From positions 1,612,001 through 1,676,000 of the forward strand of contig NZ_CP060201.1 of assembly GCF_013407925.2 (NCBI RefSeq): a DNA stretch of 64,000 nt, in the 5' to 3' direction. The notes beneath the pieces were generated by a model. That model ran no database searches and was not told where the DNA came from. It saw only the letters and a program-made list of their open reading frames with translations. The translations under genes and the position numbers were made by a program. Below, piece by piece: positions 9,482-18,485 of this stretch. Numbering within the stretch: the first letter of the stretch is position 1; each line of letters starts with the position of its first letter. This DNA comes from Pseudomonas protegens. GTDB lineage: Bacteria; Pseudomonadota; Gammaproteobacteria; Pseudomonadales; Pseudomonadaceae.

Positions 9482-9563
9482 GACGAAATCGGCACATTCG
9501 CCGATCGCCCGCGCGGTGCCTGCCCGGGCCCGGGTGCGCACGCACAACTGTGCCGATTTCGTC
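9482..9563. promoter_or_regulatory. 15-bp perfect inverted repeat in the lhp divergent promoter
   Basis: GACGAAATCGGCACA at 9482-9496 is repeated exactly in inverted orientation as TGTGCCGATTTCGTC at 9549-9563, with 52 bp between. The pair lies between lhpC and lhpA, 106 bp and 79 bp from the two start codons. It is the obvious candidate for the LhpR operator controlling both arms, though binding is inferred. Confidence 0.7.
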
Positions 9564-9641
9564 ATCCGCGCCAGGGAAAACCCACAAGCGGCCGCCCTCT
9601 CGCCAGGGCCACTCTGTAGCTCTTTCCCCGCAGGTGCCGCC

Positions 9642-10574
9642 ATGAAAAAAATAACCGTGATCGACTCCCACACCGGGGGTGAACCCACCCGCCTGGTCAT
9701 CGACGGCTTTCCCGACCTGGGCCGGGGCTCCATGGCCGAGCGCCTGCAGGCCCTGCGCAGCGACCACGATCAATGGCGTCGCGCCTGCGTCCTCGAACCC
9801 CGGGGCAGTGACGTGCTGGTGGGCGCCCTGCTCTGCGCGCCCCAGGCCAGCGATGCCTGCGCCGGGGTGATCTTCTTCAACAACAGCGGCTACCTGGGCA
9901 TGTGCGGCCACGGCACCATCGGCCTGGTGCGCTCGCTGTACCACCTGGGGCGCATCGACTGCGGCGTGCACCGCATCGAAACCCCGGTGGGCACGGTGCA
10001 GGCCACCTTGCATGAGGACCTGTCGGTGAGCGTGCGCAATGTGCCCGCGTATCGCTACCGCCGCCAGGTGGCGCTGCAGGTGCCGGGGCACGGCACGCTG
10101 CACGGCGACATTGCCTGGGGCGGCAACTGGTTCTTCCTGATCAGCGACCACGGCCAGCGCCTGGCCCTGGACAATGTCGAAGCCCTGACCCATTACACCT
10201 GGAGCGTGCGCGCGGCGCTGGAGGCCGCTGGAATCACCGGCGCCGGGGGCGGGCTCATCGACCACATCGAACTGTTCGCCGACGACCCGGAGGCCGACAG
10301 CCGCAACTTCGTCCTGTGTCCGGGCAAGGCCTACGACCGCTCGCCCTGCGGCACCGGCACCAGCGCCAAGCTGGCCTGCCTGGCCGCTGAGGGCAAACTC
10401 GCTCCGGGCCAGACCTGGCGTCAGGCCAGCGTGATCGGCAGCCAGTTCAGCGCCCACTACGAACTGGCCGGCGATCGGATCATTCCCACCCTGCGTGGCA
10501 GTGCCCATATCAGCGCCGAAGCCACCCTGCTGCTGGACGACAGCGACCCGTTCGCCTGGGGCATCGGCTCGTGA
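9642..10574 (+). CDS. lhpA: 4-hydroxyproline 2-epimerase
   Basis: The 310-residue proline-racemase family enzyme keeps both catalytic cysteines: Cys in [12 protein letters not shown] (proton acceptor motif, near residue 88) and Cys in [12 protein letters not shown] (near residue 236). The two Cys residues distinguish epimerases and racemases from the Thr/Cys dehydratases of the same family. It interconverts trans-4-hydroxy-L-proline and cis-4-hydroxy-D-proline, the first catabolic step. The ATG at 9642 ([16 protein letters not shown]) is the family-standard start; a longer open frame from 9516 would run through the operator repeat. Its stop overlaps the GTG of lhpB. Confidence 0.93.
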   Translation: MKKITVIDSHTGGEPTRLVIDGFPDLGRGSMAERLQALRSDHDQWRRACVLEPRGSDVLVGALLCAPQASDACAGVIFFNNSGYLGMCGHGTIGLVRSLYHLGRIDCGVHRIETPVGTVQATLHEDLSVSVRNVPAYRYRRQVALQVPGHGTLHGDIAWGGNWFFLISDHGQRLALDNVEALTHYTWSVRAALEAAGITGAGGGLIDHIELFADDPEADSRNFVLCPGKAYDRSPCGTGTSAKLACLAAEGKLAPGQTWRQASVIGSQFSAHYELAGDRIIPTLRGSAHISAEATLLLDDSDPFAWGIGS

Positions 10575-11692
10575 AGGTACAGGCCGAGGCCGATGTGATC
10601 GTGGTCGGCGCCGGCATCATCGGCGCCGCCTGCGCCCACGAACTGGCCAGCCGCGGCCTGCGGGTGCAGGTACTGGACGACGCCCGTGGCGGCGCCACCG
10701 CAGCCGGCATGGGGCATCTGGTGGCCATGGACGACAACCCGGCGGAACTGGCCCTGAGTCACTACTCCATCGGCCTCTGGCGCCAGTTGCGCGACCGCCT
10801 GCCCGAAGCCTGCGCCTACCGCAACTGCGGCACCCTGTGGCTGGCCGCCGACCGCGCGGAAATGGATCTGGCCCGGATCAAGCAGCAGACCCTGGCCGCA
10901 CAGGGCGTCACCAGCCAACTGCTCGATGGCCCGGCACTGGCGGCCCTGGAACCGATGCTGCGCCAGGGCCTGGGCGGAGCCCTGCAAGTCCCCGGCGACG
11001 GCATCCTCTACGCCCCGGCCACCGCCCGCTGGCTGCTCGACAGCCAGCCGCTGATCCGCTGTCAACGCGCCCGGGTGCGCCACGTCGCCGGCAATCGACT
11101 GGAACTCGACGACGGCCGGGTGTTGCAGGCGCACAAGGTGCTGCTGGCCAACGGCTACGGCGCCCGGGAGCTGCTGCCGGCCCTGCCCTTGCGGCCGAAG
11201 AAGGGGCACTTGCTGATCACCGACCGCTACCCGCAGCAGGTAAGGCATCAATTGGTGGAGCTGGGCTATGCCGCCAGCGCCCACGCCAGCCACGGCACTT
11301 CGGTGGCGTTCAATGTTCAGCCACGGCCCACCGGGCAACTGCTGATCGGCTCATCCCGGCAGTTCGACAGCCTGGAGCCCGAGGTCGAGCCCCAGGTGCT
11401 GGCGCCGATGCTGCGGCGCGCGGTGGAGTACCTGCCGGCCCTGGCGCAGCTCAACGGCATCCGTGCCTGGACCGGCTTTCGCGCCGCCACCCCGGACGGC
11501 CTGCCGATCCTCGGCGAACACCCGCAGCAGCCGGGGCTGTGGCTGGCGCTCGGCCACGAAGGCCTGGGGGTGACCACCGCCCCCGGCAGCGCCCGGCTGC
11601 TGGTGCAGCAGATGTTCGGCGAATGCCCGGCGCTCGATCCGCGACCTTATCTGCCCGGGCGCTTCGCCCCCCTGACTGGAGAGTCCCCATGA
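10571..11692 (+). CDS. lhpB: D-hydroxyproline dehydrogenase, FAD catalytic subunit (DadA/glycine oxidase-like)
   Basis: The 373-residue flavoprotein begins with the Rossmann motif [22 protein letters not shown] and ends with the DAO-type [13 protein letters not shown] segment ([18 protein letters not shown]), so it is a D-amino-acid oxidoreductase-fold subunit. With LhpE and LhpF it should oxidise cis-4-hydroxy-D-proline to pyrroline-4-hydroxy-2-carboxylate and pass electrons to the respiratory chain. The start is GTG within the GTGA that also ends lhpA, a 4-bp overlap indicating translational coupling. HcnC-like assemblies have the same architecture, but the neighbours identify the substrate. 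Confidence 0.88.
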   Translation: MKVQAEADVIVVGAGIIGAACAHELASRGLRVQVLDDARGGATAAGMGHLVAMDDNPAELALSHYSIGLWRQLRDRLPEACAYRNCGTLWLAADRAEMDLARIKQQTLAAQGVTSQLLDGPALAALEPMLRQGLGGALQVPGDGILYAPATARWLLDSQPLIRCQRARVRHVAGNRLELDDGRVLQAHKVLLANGYGARELLPALPLRPKKGHLLITDRYPQQVRHQLVELGYAASAHASHGTSVAFNVQPRPTGQLLIGSSRQFDSLEPEVEPQVLAPMLRRAVEYLPALAQLNGIRAWTGFRAATPDGLPILGEHPQQPGLWLALGHEGLGVTTAPGSARLLVQQMFGECPALDPRPYLPGRFAPLTGESP

Positions 11693-11922
11693 TCATCTAC
11701 CTGGATCGACAGGCACTGGCCGTGCGCCCCGGCCTCACGGTCGCCGCCGCCGTGGCCGCCAGCGGCGACCCGCGGACCCGCAGCGCCTGCAACGGCGCGC
11801 CACGGGCACCGTTCTGCGGCATGGGCATATGCCAGGAATGCCGGATGAGCATCGACGGCCTGCGCCAACTGGCCTGCCAGACCCTGTGCCGGGACGGCAT
11901 GCAGGTGGAGCGCAGCCAATGA
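11689..11922 (+). CDS. lhpF: D-hydroxyproline dehydrogenase, small [2Fe-2S] subunit
   Basis: This 77-residue protein is a Fer2_4-type ferredoxin-like subunit. Its cysteines in RSACNG, PFCGMGICQEC and LACQT form the expected [2Fe-2S] pattern of HcnA/SoxA-like subunits. It is easy to miss because it is short and overlaps both neighbours by ATGA: its ATG overlaps the lhpB stop and its TGA overlaps the lhpE start. It should carry electrons between the FAD subunits of the hydroxyproline dehydrogenase. Confidence 0.88.
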   Translation: MIIYLDRQALAVRPGLTVAAAVAASGDPRTRSACNGAPRAPFCGMGICQECRMSIDGLRQLACQTLCRDGMQVERSQ

Positions 11923-13181
11923 ACGCCCAGCGCCTGAGCTGCCAGATCCTGATTGTCGGCAGCGGCCCGGCGGGGCTGGCCGCGGCCCGGGCCGCCAGCC
12001 ACTGCGCGCGCTCGATCGTGCTCATCGACGACAACCCGCGGCCCGGCGGGCAGATCTGGCGCCAGGGTCCGACACCCTCGCCGGCCGCCGCCGAACGCTT
12101 CCAGGTTGTGCAGCACCCGGCGGTGCGCTATCTGGGCGCGACCCGCGTGATCGCCGCCCTGGGCCCGCACCGCCTGTTGCTGGAGGATGCCCGCCAGGCC
12201 TGGCAGCTGGACTTCGAACAACTGATCCTGTGCTGCGGCGCCCAGGAACTGCTGCTGCCCTTTCCGGGCTGGACCCTGCCCGGGGTCACCGGCGCCGGAG
12301 GCCTGCAGGCCCTGCTGAAAAACGGCCTGTCCCTGCGCGGCAAAACCCTGGTGATCGCCGGCAGCGGCCCCTTGCTGCTGGCCACCGCCGCCACCGCGCG
12401 CCAGGCCGGGGCGCGGCTGCTGCGGGTGCTGGAACAGGCGCCCGCCACGGCGGTGCTGGGGTTTGCCAGCCAACTGTGGCGCTGGCCGAGCAAGCTGGCC
12501 CAGGCGGTGCAACTGCTCACCCCGGCCTACCGCTGCAACGCCCACGTGGTGGAGGCCCTGGGCGACCAACAACTGCAACGGGTACGCATCCGCCAGGGCC
12601 GGCACCTCGCGGAACTGGCCTGCGACTACCTGGCCTGCGGCTTCGGCCTGGTGCCCAATACCCGGCTGGCCAGTCACTTGGGCTGTCGCCTGGAACAGGG
12701 GGCCATAGTCGTCGACCCGCAGCAACGCAGCAGCCTGCCCCAGGTCCTGGCCGCCGGTGAATGCACCGGCATCGGCGGCAGCGAACTGGCCTTGATCGAA
12801 GGCGAGATTGCCGGCTGCGTCGCCAGCGGCCAGAGTGCCCGGGCCGCCACGCTGATCGACCGGCGCCGGCACTGGCAGGACTTCGCCGCACGGCTGCAAC
12901 GGCACTTCGCACTGCAACCGCAGATCCTGCAACTGGCCCGTCCCGATACCCTGTTCTGCCGTTGCGAAGATGTGCCCTACGCCGCCGTCGCCGGCGCGAC
13001 GGACTGGAACAGCGCCAAGCTGCACAGCCGCTGCGGCATGGGCGCCTGCCAGGGCCGGGTCTGCGCCAGCGCCGCCCGGCGTCTGTTCGACTGGCCCGAA
13101 GTGGCGCCGCGTTCACCCCTGGTGCCGGCCCGAATTGCCACCTTGATGCTCGACGCCTGCCCGCCGCACGCGGCAGACTGA
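11919..13181 (+). CDS. lhpE: D-hydroxyproline dehydrogenase, large FAD/[2Fe-2S] subunit (HcnB-like)
   Basis: The 420-residue subunit opens with the dinucleotide-binding motif ILIVGSGPAGLAAARAAS, then a second nucleotide-binding motif (LVIAGSGPLLLATAATAR near residue 145). It ends in a BFD-like cysteine cluster (LFCRCEDV, then SRCGMGACQGRVC) that binds [2Fe-2S]. This is the alpha-subunit architecture of the LhpBFE and HcnABC membrane-associated dehydrogenases. The ATG at 11919 overlaps the lhpF stop; the apparent upstream extension is lhpF coding sequence in another frame. Confidence 0.88.
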   Translation: MNAQRLSCQILIVGSGPAGLAAARAASHCARSIVLIDDNPRPGGQIWRQGPTPSPAAAERFQVVQHPAVRYLGATRVIAALGPHRLLLEDARQAWQLDFEQLILCCGAQELLLPFPGWTLPGVTGAGGLQALLKNGLSLRGKTLVIAGSGPLLLATAATARQAGARLLRVLEQAPATAVLGFASQLWRWPSKLAQAVQLLTPAYRCNAHVVEALGDQQLQRVRIRQGRHLAELACDYLACGFGLVPNTRLASHLGCRLEQGAIVVDPQQRSSLPQVLAAGECTGIGGSELALIEGEIAGCVASGQSARAATLIDRRRHWQDFAARLQRHFALQPQILQLARPDTLFCRCEDVPYAAVAGATDWNSAKLHSRCGMGACQGRVCASAARRLFDWPEVAPRSPLVPARIATLMLDACPPHAAD

Positions 13182-13285
13182 AAACCGGCGCCGACGCTGG
13201 TCGGCCCCTGACCCAAGCCCTTTGCAGACCCTGGCTTTATCGACACAGATCCATCCCCCAAGCCCCCCACAGAGAGAGGCCGACG

Positions 13286-14104
13286 ATGATCGATAGCGCA
13301 CAGCTCCACCACTTGCCCAGGGCCATCGCCGCCAAATCCCCCGGGGACATCGACAGCCTGCTGGCCAACATGGCGCCCCTCGCCCCCCTGCTGGACTGCA
13401 TCCCCAGCGCGGTGTTCTTCATCAAGGATTTGCAGGCCCGCTACCTGATCGCCAACCTGACCCTGGCCCAGCGCTGCGGCTTCAAGAGCATCCGCCCGCT
13501 GCTGGGCAAGACCTCCGCCGAGGTCTTTCCCGCGGTGCTCGGACCGGTCTACACCGAGCAGGACCAACGCGTGTTGCAGCAGGGCGTGACCATCAAGGGC
13601 CAGTTGGAACTGCACCTGTACGGCAGCCGCGAACCGGGCTGGTGCCTGACCCACAAGCTGCCGCTGTATGACCGCGACGCCCGGATCATCGGCATGGCCG
13701 GGATCTCCCTGGACCTGCAGGCCGCCCATGACACCCATCCGGCCTATGCACGCCTGGCGGCGGTGGACCGGCATATCCGCGAGCACTGCAGCGAAGCCAT
13801 CCGCCTGCAGGACCTGACCCGCATCGCCAAGCTGTCCGCGGCCCAGCTGGAGCGCTACTGCAAGCGCATCTTCCACCTCACGCCGCGGCAGATGATCCAC
13901 AAGGCGCGCCTGGAACAGGCCTCACAACTGCTGCTGACCCAGGAGCCGATCACCGAGGTGGCACTGCAATGCGGCTACACCGACCACAGCGCCTTCAGCC
14001 GGCAATTCAAGGCCCTCACCGGACTCAGCCCGCGGCAGTTCCGGCAGAACGCCGCGGCCCCGCTCACGCCTGACAGAAAGTGCGGTAGTCGAACAGGGCA
14101 TTGA
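13286..14104 (+). CDS. lhpR: AraC-family regulator with PAS-like sensor, LhpR-like
   Basis: The 272-residue regulator has an N-terminal PAS-like sensor (about residues 38-145: SAVFFIKDLQARYLIANLT, LLGKTSAEVFP, DARIIGMAGISLDL). A C-terminal AraC double helix-turn-helix follows (about 165-260; LEQASQLLLTQEPITEVAL, CGYTDHSAFSRQFKALTG). It follows lhpE by 104 bp and is the only regulator in the locus, so it is the likely hydroxyproline-responsive activator of both arms. An AGAGAGAGG site precedes the ATG. Its last 41 bp overlap the convergent acetyltransferase gene. Confidence 0.85.
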   Translation: MIDSAQLHHLPRAIAAKSPGDIDSLLANMAPLAPLLDCIPSAVFFIKDLQARYLIANLTLAQRCGFKSIRPLLGKTSAEVFPAVLGPVYTEQDQRVLQQGVTIKGQLELHLYGSREPGWCLTHKLPLYDRDARIIGMAGISLDLQAAHDTHPAYARLAAVDRHIREHCSEAIRLQDLTRIAKLSAAQLERYCKRIFHLTPRQMIHKARLEQASQLLLTQEPITEVALQCGYTDHSAFSRQFKALTGLSPRQFRQNAAAPLTPDRKCGSRTGH

Positions 14105-14837
14105 AGCCGGCCTTGCGGTAGATCGACAGACCGTCGAGCGAGGCCTCCAGCACGCACCACCTGGCGCCCCGGGCCTGGGCCAAACCGAGCACCGCGTGGA
14201 TCAGCGCCGTGGCGTAGCCGCGCCCCTGGAAGCCCTGCAGCGTGCCGATATCGTCCAGCCGCGCCACCTCCGGCCCCAGGGACAGGGTCAAGGCACTCAC
14301 CGGACGCTGATCGACATACAGGCTGAAATGGTGCAAGGCCCGGCCGGCCTGCAACGCCGCCCGATGCCGCGCCAGGTACTGCTCGATGGCCGCGTCCCCC
14401 GACTCGAAGGCACTTGCCACCGGCCGCGCCCAGTCCTCTAGATGCCGATCGCTGCAGCGCACCTGGCCCAGCCCCGGCGCGACCTGGCGCGGGACGCAGG
14501 TTGCAAGATCGAGCGCCATGCAGCAGGTCTGGTCCGCCGCCAGCATCTGCTGCTGGAGCAACTGCGGGCTATAACGCGCCACCTGGGCCTGGGGCATCAC
14601 CACACAGAACGGCACGCCGGCGCCCTTGAGAAAGGCCACGCCCTCGGCCAGAGGCCCGGCGTTGTCGCGCTCGCTGCCCTGCATCAGCAGCAGGTTCAGG
14701 CTACTGGCGGCCACGCCGGTGCAATAGGCGTTCAGGTCATCGCCAAAGCGTCGATGGAACTGCGAGATGGACCCGAAGAAATAATCCTCGCCCCGATGGT
14801 ACAGATCGCTGATCGCAGCACGCGGTGCCAGCGCCAT
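14064..14837 (-). CDS. GNAT-domain acetyltransferase
   Basis: The 257-residue protein has a poorly conserved N-terminal half and a C-terminal GNAT domain (about residues 135-250). The acetyl-CoA loop is LQGFQGRGYATALIHAVLG, and the later GARWCVLEASLDGLSIYRKAGF is the usual alpha4-beta7 region. A strong AAGGAGG site is 7 nt before the ATG. The gene converges on lhpR with a 41-bp overlap of coding ends. It could modify an amino-acid-like or peptide substrate, but nothing seen identifies it. Confidence 0.8.
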   Translation of the reverse strand: MALAPRAAISDLYHRGEDYFFGSISQFHRRFGDDLNAYCTGVAASSLNLLLMQGSERDNAGPLAEGVAFLKGAGVPFCVVMPQAQVARYSPQLLQQQMLAADQTCCMALDLATCVPRQVAPGLGQVRCSDRHLEDWARPVASAFESGDAAIEQYLARHRAALQAGRALHHFSLYVDQRPVSALTLSLGPEVARLDDIGTLQGFQGRGYATALIHAVLGLAQARGARWCVLEASLDGLSIYRKAGFNALFDYRTFCQA

Positions 14838-15028
14838 GTCCTGCCTCCTTGAGCCTCGCAGCGCCAGGATCGACGCCGACTGCGGGCCACGTTAAGCCCG
14901 CAGCCCCGGCAGCTCCAGCACCATGCTGTTTTATGTGCGAAGCCAAGTATTGAGGGGTAAGCAGGCGCCGAAACGCCTGGCTCACTCATCACGACAGACT
15001 GCCGGCTGTTCTTCAGGAGGCCAATCGC
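14838..15028. other. intergenic region with two hairpins
   Basis: This gap between two leftward genes holds an 8-bp stem CTGCGGGC / GCCCGCAG (14880-14903) and a 6-bp stem CAGGCG / CGCCTG (14962-14979). Neither has a T-tract. They may end transcription of the HsdR-like gene or shield the acetyltransferase message. Confidence 0.4.
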
Positions 15029-16114
15029 CTAGTCGTAAAAACCCACGGTCTTCTTCAGATGTTCCGAATATTCATAGATCTCATCGACCGAACTGATCGG
15101 ATGACGCGTTTCAACTTTGTCCTGGTCGAAAATGCCGATGTACTTTTGGGCACGGTTGAAATGCAGACGGCAAATGGGCTTGCGATTGTTGTCGTCGAGC
15201 AAGATACCGAAATAGCTCTGGGTATCACGTTGGACAATCCGCTTGGCATCGACCACCGAACGCACCACCGCTCGCACGATGTGATAACCCTCAAGCTCCT
15301 CCAGCGTCGTGAAAATCTTTTCATCCGGGCCGTCCTCCTCGGCGACCTCACGCCCATCGTTGATGGGGGCAGAGTGCGTCGTGATGACCGTCTGATTAGT
15401 GCCACTCATGGCTGATTTGAGGCGGTCATTGATCTGGTCATTGAGAAACTGCCCGATGGCCTTGCGTGTCAGCTCAGAGAACTGCTCCCTGACTTTCTGG
15501 GTAATCACCCCCTCATACACCCGAGAAGCAAAAACCTTCACAAAGTCGTCATCAGGTTTGCTGATCTGGGAGGCAATCACTTTCTTGATCTGACTGACGT
15601 ACTTCAATTCGCCAGCTGCACTGAGTACTGAATCGACGTCAAACGCCGACTTGGTCAACTTGATCAATTCAGGAACGGAGTACTCGTCAATATCCAGCAG
15701 GTCGAGCTCAAGGAAAGGTTTCTCATCCATCTTGTTCGGTGCGTCCAGATCGGTGAAGAACTTGTACACCTGACCGTTGGTGAGAATGGAGATACGCGCA
15801 CTGGTGACATGAAAATAACGAAACAACTGAGAAGCATGATTGATGTGCAGTGGCTCACCGATTTTCTTGCACTCGATGAGCATCTGCACCTCGCCGTCCT
15901 TGATGATCGCGTAATCGATCTTCTCGCCTTTCTTGGTTCCGACATCACAGACGAATTCCGGGGTCACCTCCATCGGATCGAAAACGTCATAGCCCAAAAC
16001 CGTACTGATAAAGGGCATCACAAAAGCGTTCTTCGTAGCCTCTTCAGTTTGAATGGCTGCACCTTGCAAACGCACCTTGGCAGCAAGATTGGTTAGTTTT
16101 TCGAGAAATTCCAT
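15029..16114 (-). CDS. stand-alone HsdR N-terminal-like nuclease domain protein
   Basis: The 361-residue protein resembles the N-terminal nuclease domain of type I restriction HsdR subunits (EATKNAFVMPFISTVLGYDVFDPMEVTPEF is the family opening). It has the PD-(D/E)xK core: Asp67 in EKIDYAI and Glu81-x-Lys83 in LIECKK, plus Glu25 as a possible extra ligand. The C-terminal 150 residues are not motor-like; no helicase, HsdM or HsdS gene is nearby. Base composition is visibly lower in GC than its neighbours, suggesting acquisition. It may be an orphan defence or prophage-derived nuclease. Confidence 0.78.
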   Translation of the reverse strand: MEFLEKLTNLAAKVRLQGAAIQTEEATKNAFVMPFISTVLGYDVFDPMEVTPEFVCDVGTKKGEKIDYAIIKDGEVQMLIECKKIGEPLHINHASQLFRYFHVTSARISILTNGQVYKFFTDLDAPNKMDEKPFLELDLLDIDEYSVPELIKLTKSAFDVDSVLSAAGELKYVSQIKKVIASQISKPDDDFVKVFASRVYEGVITQKVREQFSELTRKAIGQFLNDQINDRLKSAMSGTNQTVITTHSAPINDGREVAEEDGPDEKIFTTLEELEGYHIVRAVVRSVVDAKRIVQRDTQSYFGILLDDNNRKPICRLHFNRAQKYIGIFDQDKVETRHPISSVDEIYEYSEHLKKTVGFYD

Positions 16115-16348
16115 GAGAGACCTCTGACTGATTCCGATCCGTGAGTTAGCGTGCTGGCACTTTGACCGCCATAGATACTAGTCACAAACCGTCACAAAGA
16201 CAGACATCCACATCAACGGGTGCGCACCTGGGCACCCGCCGGCAGCAAGGCAGAGAAAAACGCACCCGCTTTAGCAAACCGCCTCAAGGCTGAGGCGCCC
16301 TGGACGACTGCCTGCAACCACCACAGGCAGCCAGCAACCGCTCACGCC

Positions 16349-16873
16349 TCACCCCTCCAGCCGATCGATCGGGCGGCCGGCGCGCAGCGCCCTGGCCATC
16401 TGCAGGTGGTTTTCCAGTTTGGGCAGGGTTTCCTCGGCGAACGCCTTGAGCTCGGGAAGCTCGCTGGTTTGCGCCTGTTGGCGGATCTGCCGGATCGCGG
16501 CTTGGGTGGCCTTGATCTGGTTCGTGGCGTAGACGCGGTCGCTATCTTCGTCTGCGGGAAGTGCCCGCACCAGGCGCTTGGCCTGCTCCAGCAACTGCTC
16601 CCGGGGGGCCACCGGCAGGTCCAGCTGCCTGGCGATTTTCGCCAGGTGCTGATTGGCGGTGGTGCGATCGTCGATCACCTGGATGGTGTATTCCTTGAGC
16701 GCCTTGGATGAGCTCTGCCGATGTGCCTGGCGGCTGGCTTCGATATCGGCCATGGCCTGGGCCGAGGCCGCGTCGATGAAGGCCGCCGGGGATTGGGCCA
16801 GGGCGCGGCCGGCGCCAAGGCCGAGCAACAGGGCCAGGCCGGCGCGGCCCAGGACAGTGGCCAGCGTGTTCAT
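16349..16873 (-). CDS. DUF4142-like periplasmic protein
   Basis: The 174-residue product has a signal peptide (MNTLATVLGRAGLALLLGLGAG-type hydrophobic run ending ALAQ-S) and a helical domain of the DUF4142 kind. The features are AAFIDAASAQAMADIEASRQAHRQSS, YTIQVIDDRTTANQHLAKIARQLDLP and a C-terminal ELKAFAEETLPKLENHLQMARAL with a ferritin-like helix pattern. Function is unknown in the family. It is monocistronic, with 157 bp to the next gene. Confidence 0.75.
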   Translation of the reverse strand: MNTLATVLGRAGLALLLGLGAGRALAQSPAAFIDAASAQAMADIEASRQAHRQSSSKALKEYTIQVIDDRTTANQHLAKIARQLDLPVAPREQLLEQAKRLVRALPADEDSDRVYATNQIKATQAAIRQIRQQAQTSELPELKAFAEETLPKLENHLQMARALRAGRPIDRLEG

Positions 16874-17030
16874 GGGTGGGTTCTCCTCTTGCCAATCAAT
16901 GCGGCGGGAGCCCGCGCCCCCGCCTGCATTGGGAAAACCCTGAGCGCCAAAGGTTTACCAGGAGCGGCGCCGAGACGACGAACGGCGACGCTCCCCGGCG
17001 TGATCCCGGGGCTGGATCAGGCCGCGGGCC

Positions 17031-18380
17031 TCAGGCGTTGGAGCGGCTCTTGCGCTCGCGCTTGGCCGCATACATGGCCTCGTCGGCATGCTTGAACAGC
17101 TGCTTTTCTTCCAGGCCATGTTCGGGGTACAGGCCGATGCCGATGCTCGGCAGGATATTCAGCCAATGGCCATCCAGGCGCAGCGGTTCGTTCAGCGCAT
17201 GGCGAATTTTTTCCGCCACCTGCTGGGCATCGTCGCTGTGCTGCACGCTTTCCAGCAGCACCACGAATTCATCGCCGCCCATGCGCGCCACGGTGTCGGT
17301 TTCCCGCACGCAGCCCTTGAGGCGGTTGGCCACCGCTTGCAGCAGCATGTCGCCCACGGCATGCCCGCAGGTGTCATTGACCTCCTTGAACTTGTCCAGG
17401 TCGACGTACAGCAGGGCCATGCGTCCCGAATCGCGCCGGGCCCGGGCCAGGGCCGAACGCAAGCGCTCGCGCAGCAGCTCGCGGTTGGGCAGATGGGTCA
17501 GTTGGTCGTACTCGGCCATGTAGTGCAGGCGCGCATGCAATTGCGCGCGTTCGATGGCCGCCGCCAGCTGGGCACTGACGTACTGCAGCAGTTCCAGCTC
17601 CGCCTCACCGTAGCCTTGCGCGCCGGGGGCGCTCTTGACCATGAGCACGCCGATGGTGCCCTTCTGCGAATTCAGCGGCACCCCCAGCCAGCACCGCGGG
17701 CCTTGAATGCCCGCGAACTCGTTCCACAGATCCCGGCTCAACGGGCAGGTGGGCGCCAGCAGCAGGGACTGGCCGTGGTGCAGCACCTGGGCGCAAAAAC
17801 GACCGATCAGGGTTCCAGGCCGTTCCGGGCTGCTTTCGCAATCGTCGACGTGGTAGGGAAAGCTCAGGCTGTCGCTGCGCTCGTCGTACAGCGCCAGGAC
17901 GAAATTGACCGCCGGCAGCCACTCGCCGATGATCCGGTGCACACGCTTGAACAGCCCCAGCAGGTCTTCAGTGGCGTGGGCCGCCTCGGAGATGGCGTAC
18001 AGCGCCGCCTGTTTCGACTCGGCCAGCTTGCGTTCGGTGATGTCCCGGGCCACGGCAATGCGCAACTGGTCCACCTCCGACCAGCGCGCCGACCAGAGGA
18101 TATGCGCCACCCGCCCATCCTTGCGCAGGTAGCGATTCTCGAAGTTGGGCTTGGGCACACCGCCCATGATTTCCCGGGCGGCCTGCAGGGTGCGCTCGCG
18201 ATCATCCGGGTGCACCAGCTCGATCATCCGCCGCCCGATCAGCTCATCGGCGGTGTAGCCGAAGACCCGTTCACAGGCAGCGCTGATGAAGACGAAGCGA
18301 CCCTCGATATCCACGGCGCACACGGCATCCAGGAGCAGGTCGATGAAACTGGCCAGAGGCGCGGAGTTGTTGGTTGCCAT
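17031..18380 (-). CDS. PAS-GAF-GGDEF diguanylate cyclase
   Basis: The 449-residue protein has a PAS domain (about 8-115: IDLLLDAVCAVDIEGRFVFIS, VHPDDRERTLQAAREI, ITERKLAE), a GAF domain (about 130-280) and a C-terminal GGDEF domain (about 285-445) with an intact GGDEF active site. An RETD inhibitory I-site lies five residues before it, at the spacing seen in product-inhibited cyclases such as PleD. No membrane span or EAL domain is seen, so it should be a soluble c-di-GMP synthase responding to a small ligand or redox cue. Confidence 0.88.
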   Translation of the reverse strand: MATNNSAPLASFIDLLLDAVCAVDIEGRFVFISAACERVFGYTADELIGRRMIELVHPDDRERTLQAAREIMGGVPKPNFENRYLRKDGRVAHILWSARWSEVDQLRIAVARDITERKLAESKQAALYAISEAAHATEDLLGLFKRVHRIIGEWLPAVNFVLALYDERSDSLSFPYHVDDCESSPERPGTLIGRFCAQVLHHGQSLLLAPTCPLSRDLWNEFAGIQGPRCWLGVPLNSQKGTIGVLMVKSAPGAQGYGEAELELLQYVSAQLAAAIERAQLHARLHYMAEYDQLTHLPNRELLRERLRSALARARRDSGRMALLYVDLDKFKEVNDTCGHAVGDMLLQAVANRLKGCVRETDTVARMGGDEFVVLLESVQHSDDAQQVAEKIRHALNEPLRLDGHWLNILPSIGIGLYPEHGLEEKQLFKHADEAMYAAKRERKSRSNA

Positions 18381-18485
18381 CAGAGAAAGCTACTACCCAT
18401 GAAAAATACGCTGAGTACCCATCCCTTGAGCCTGTTCGGCCAGCGTCGAGCACCGGCCTTACACCCTCGCAACCCGCGAGCGGCG

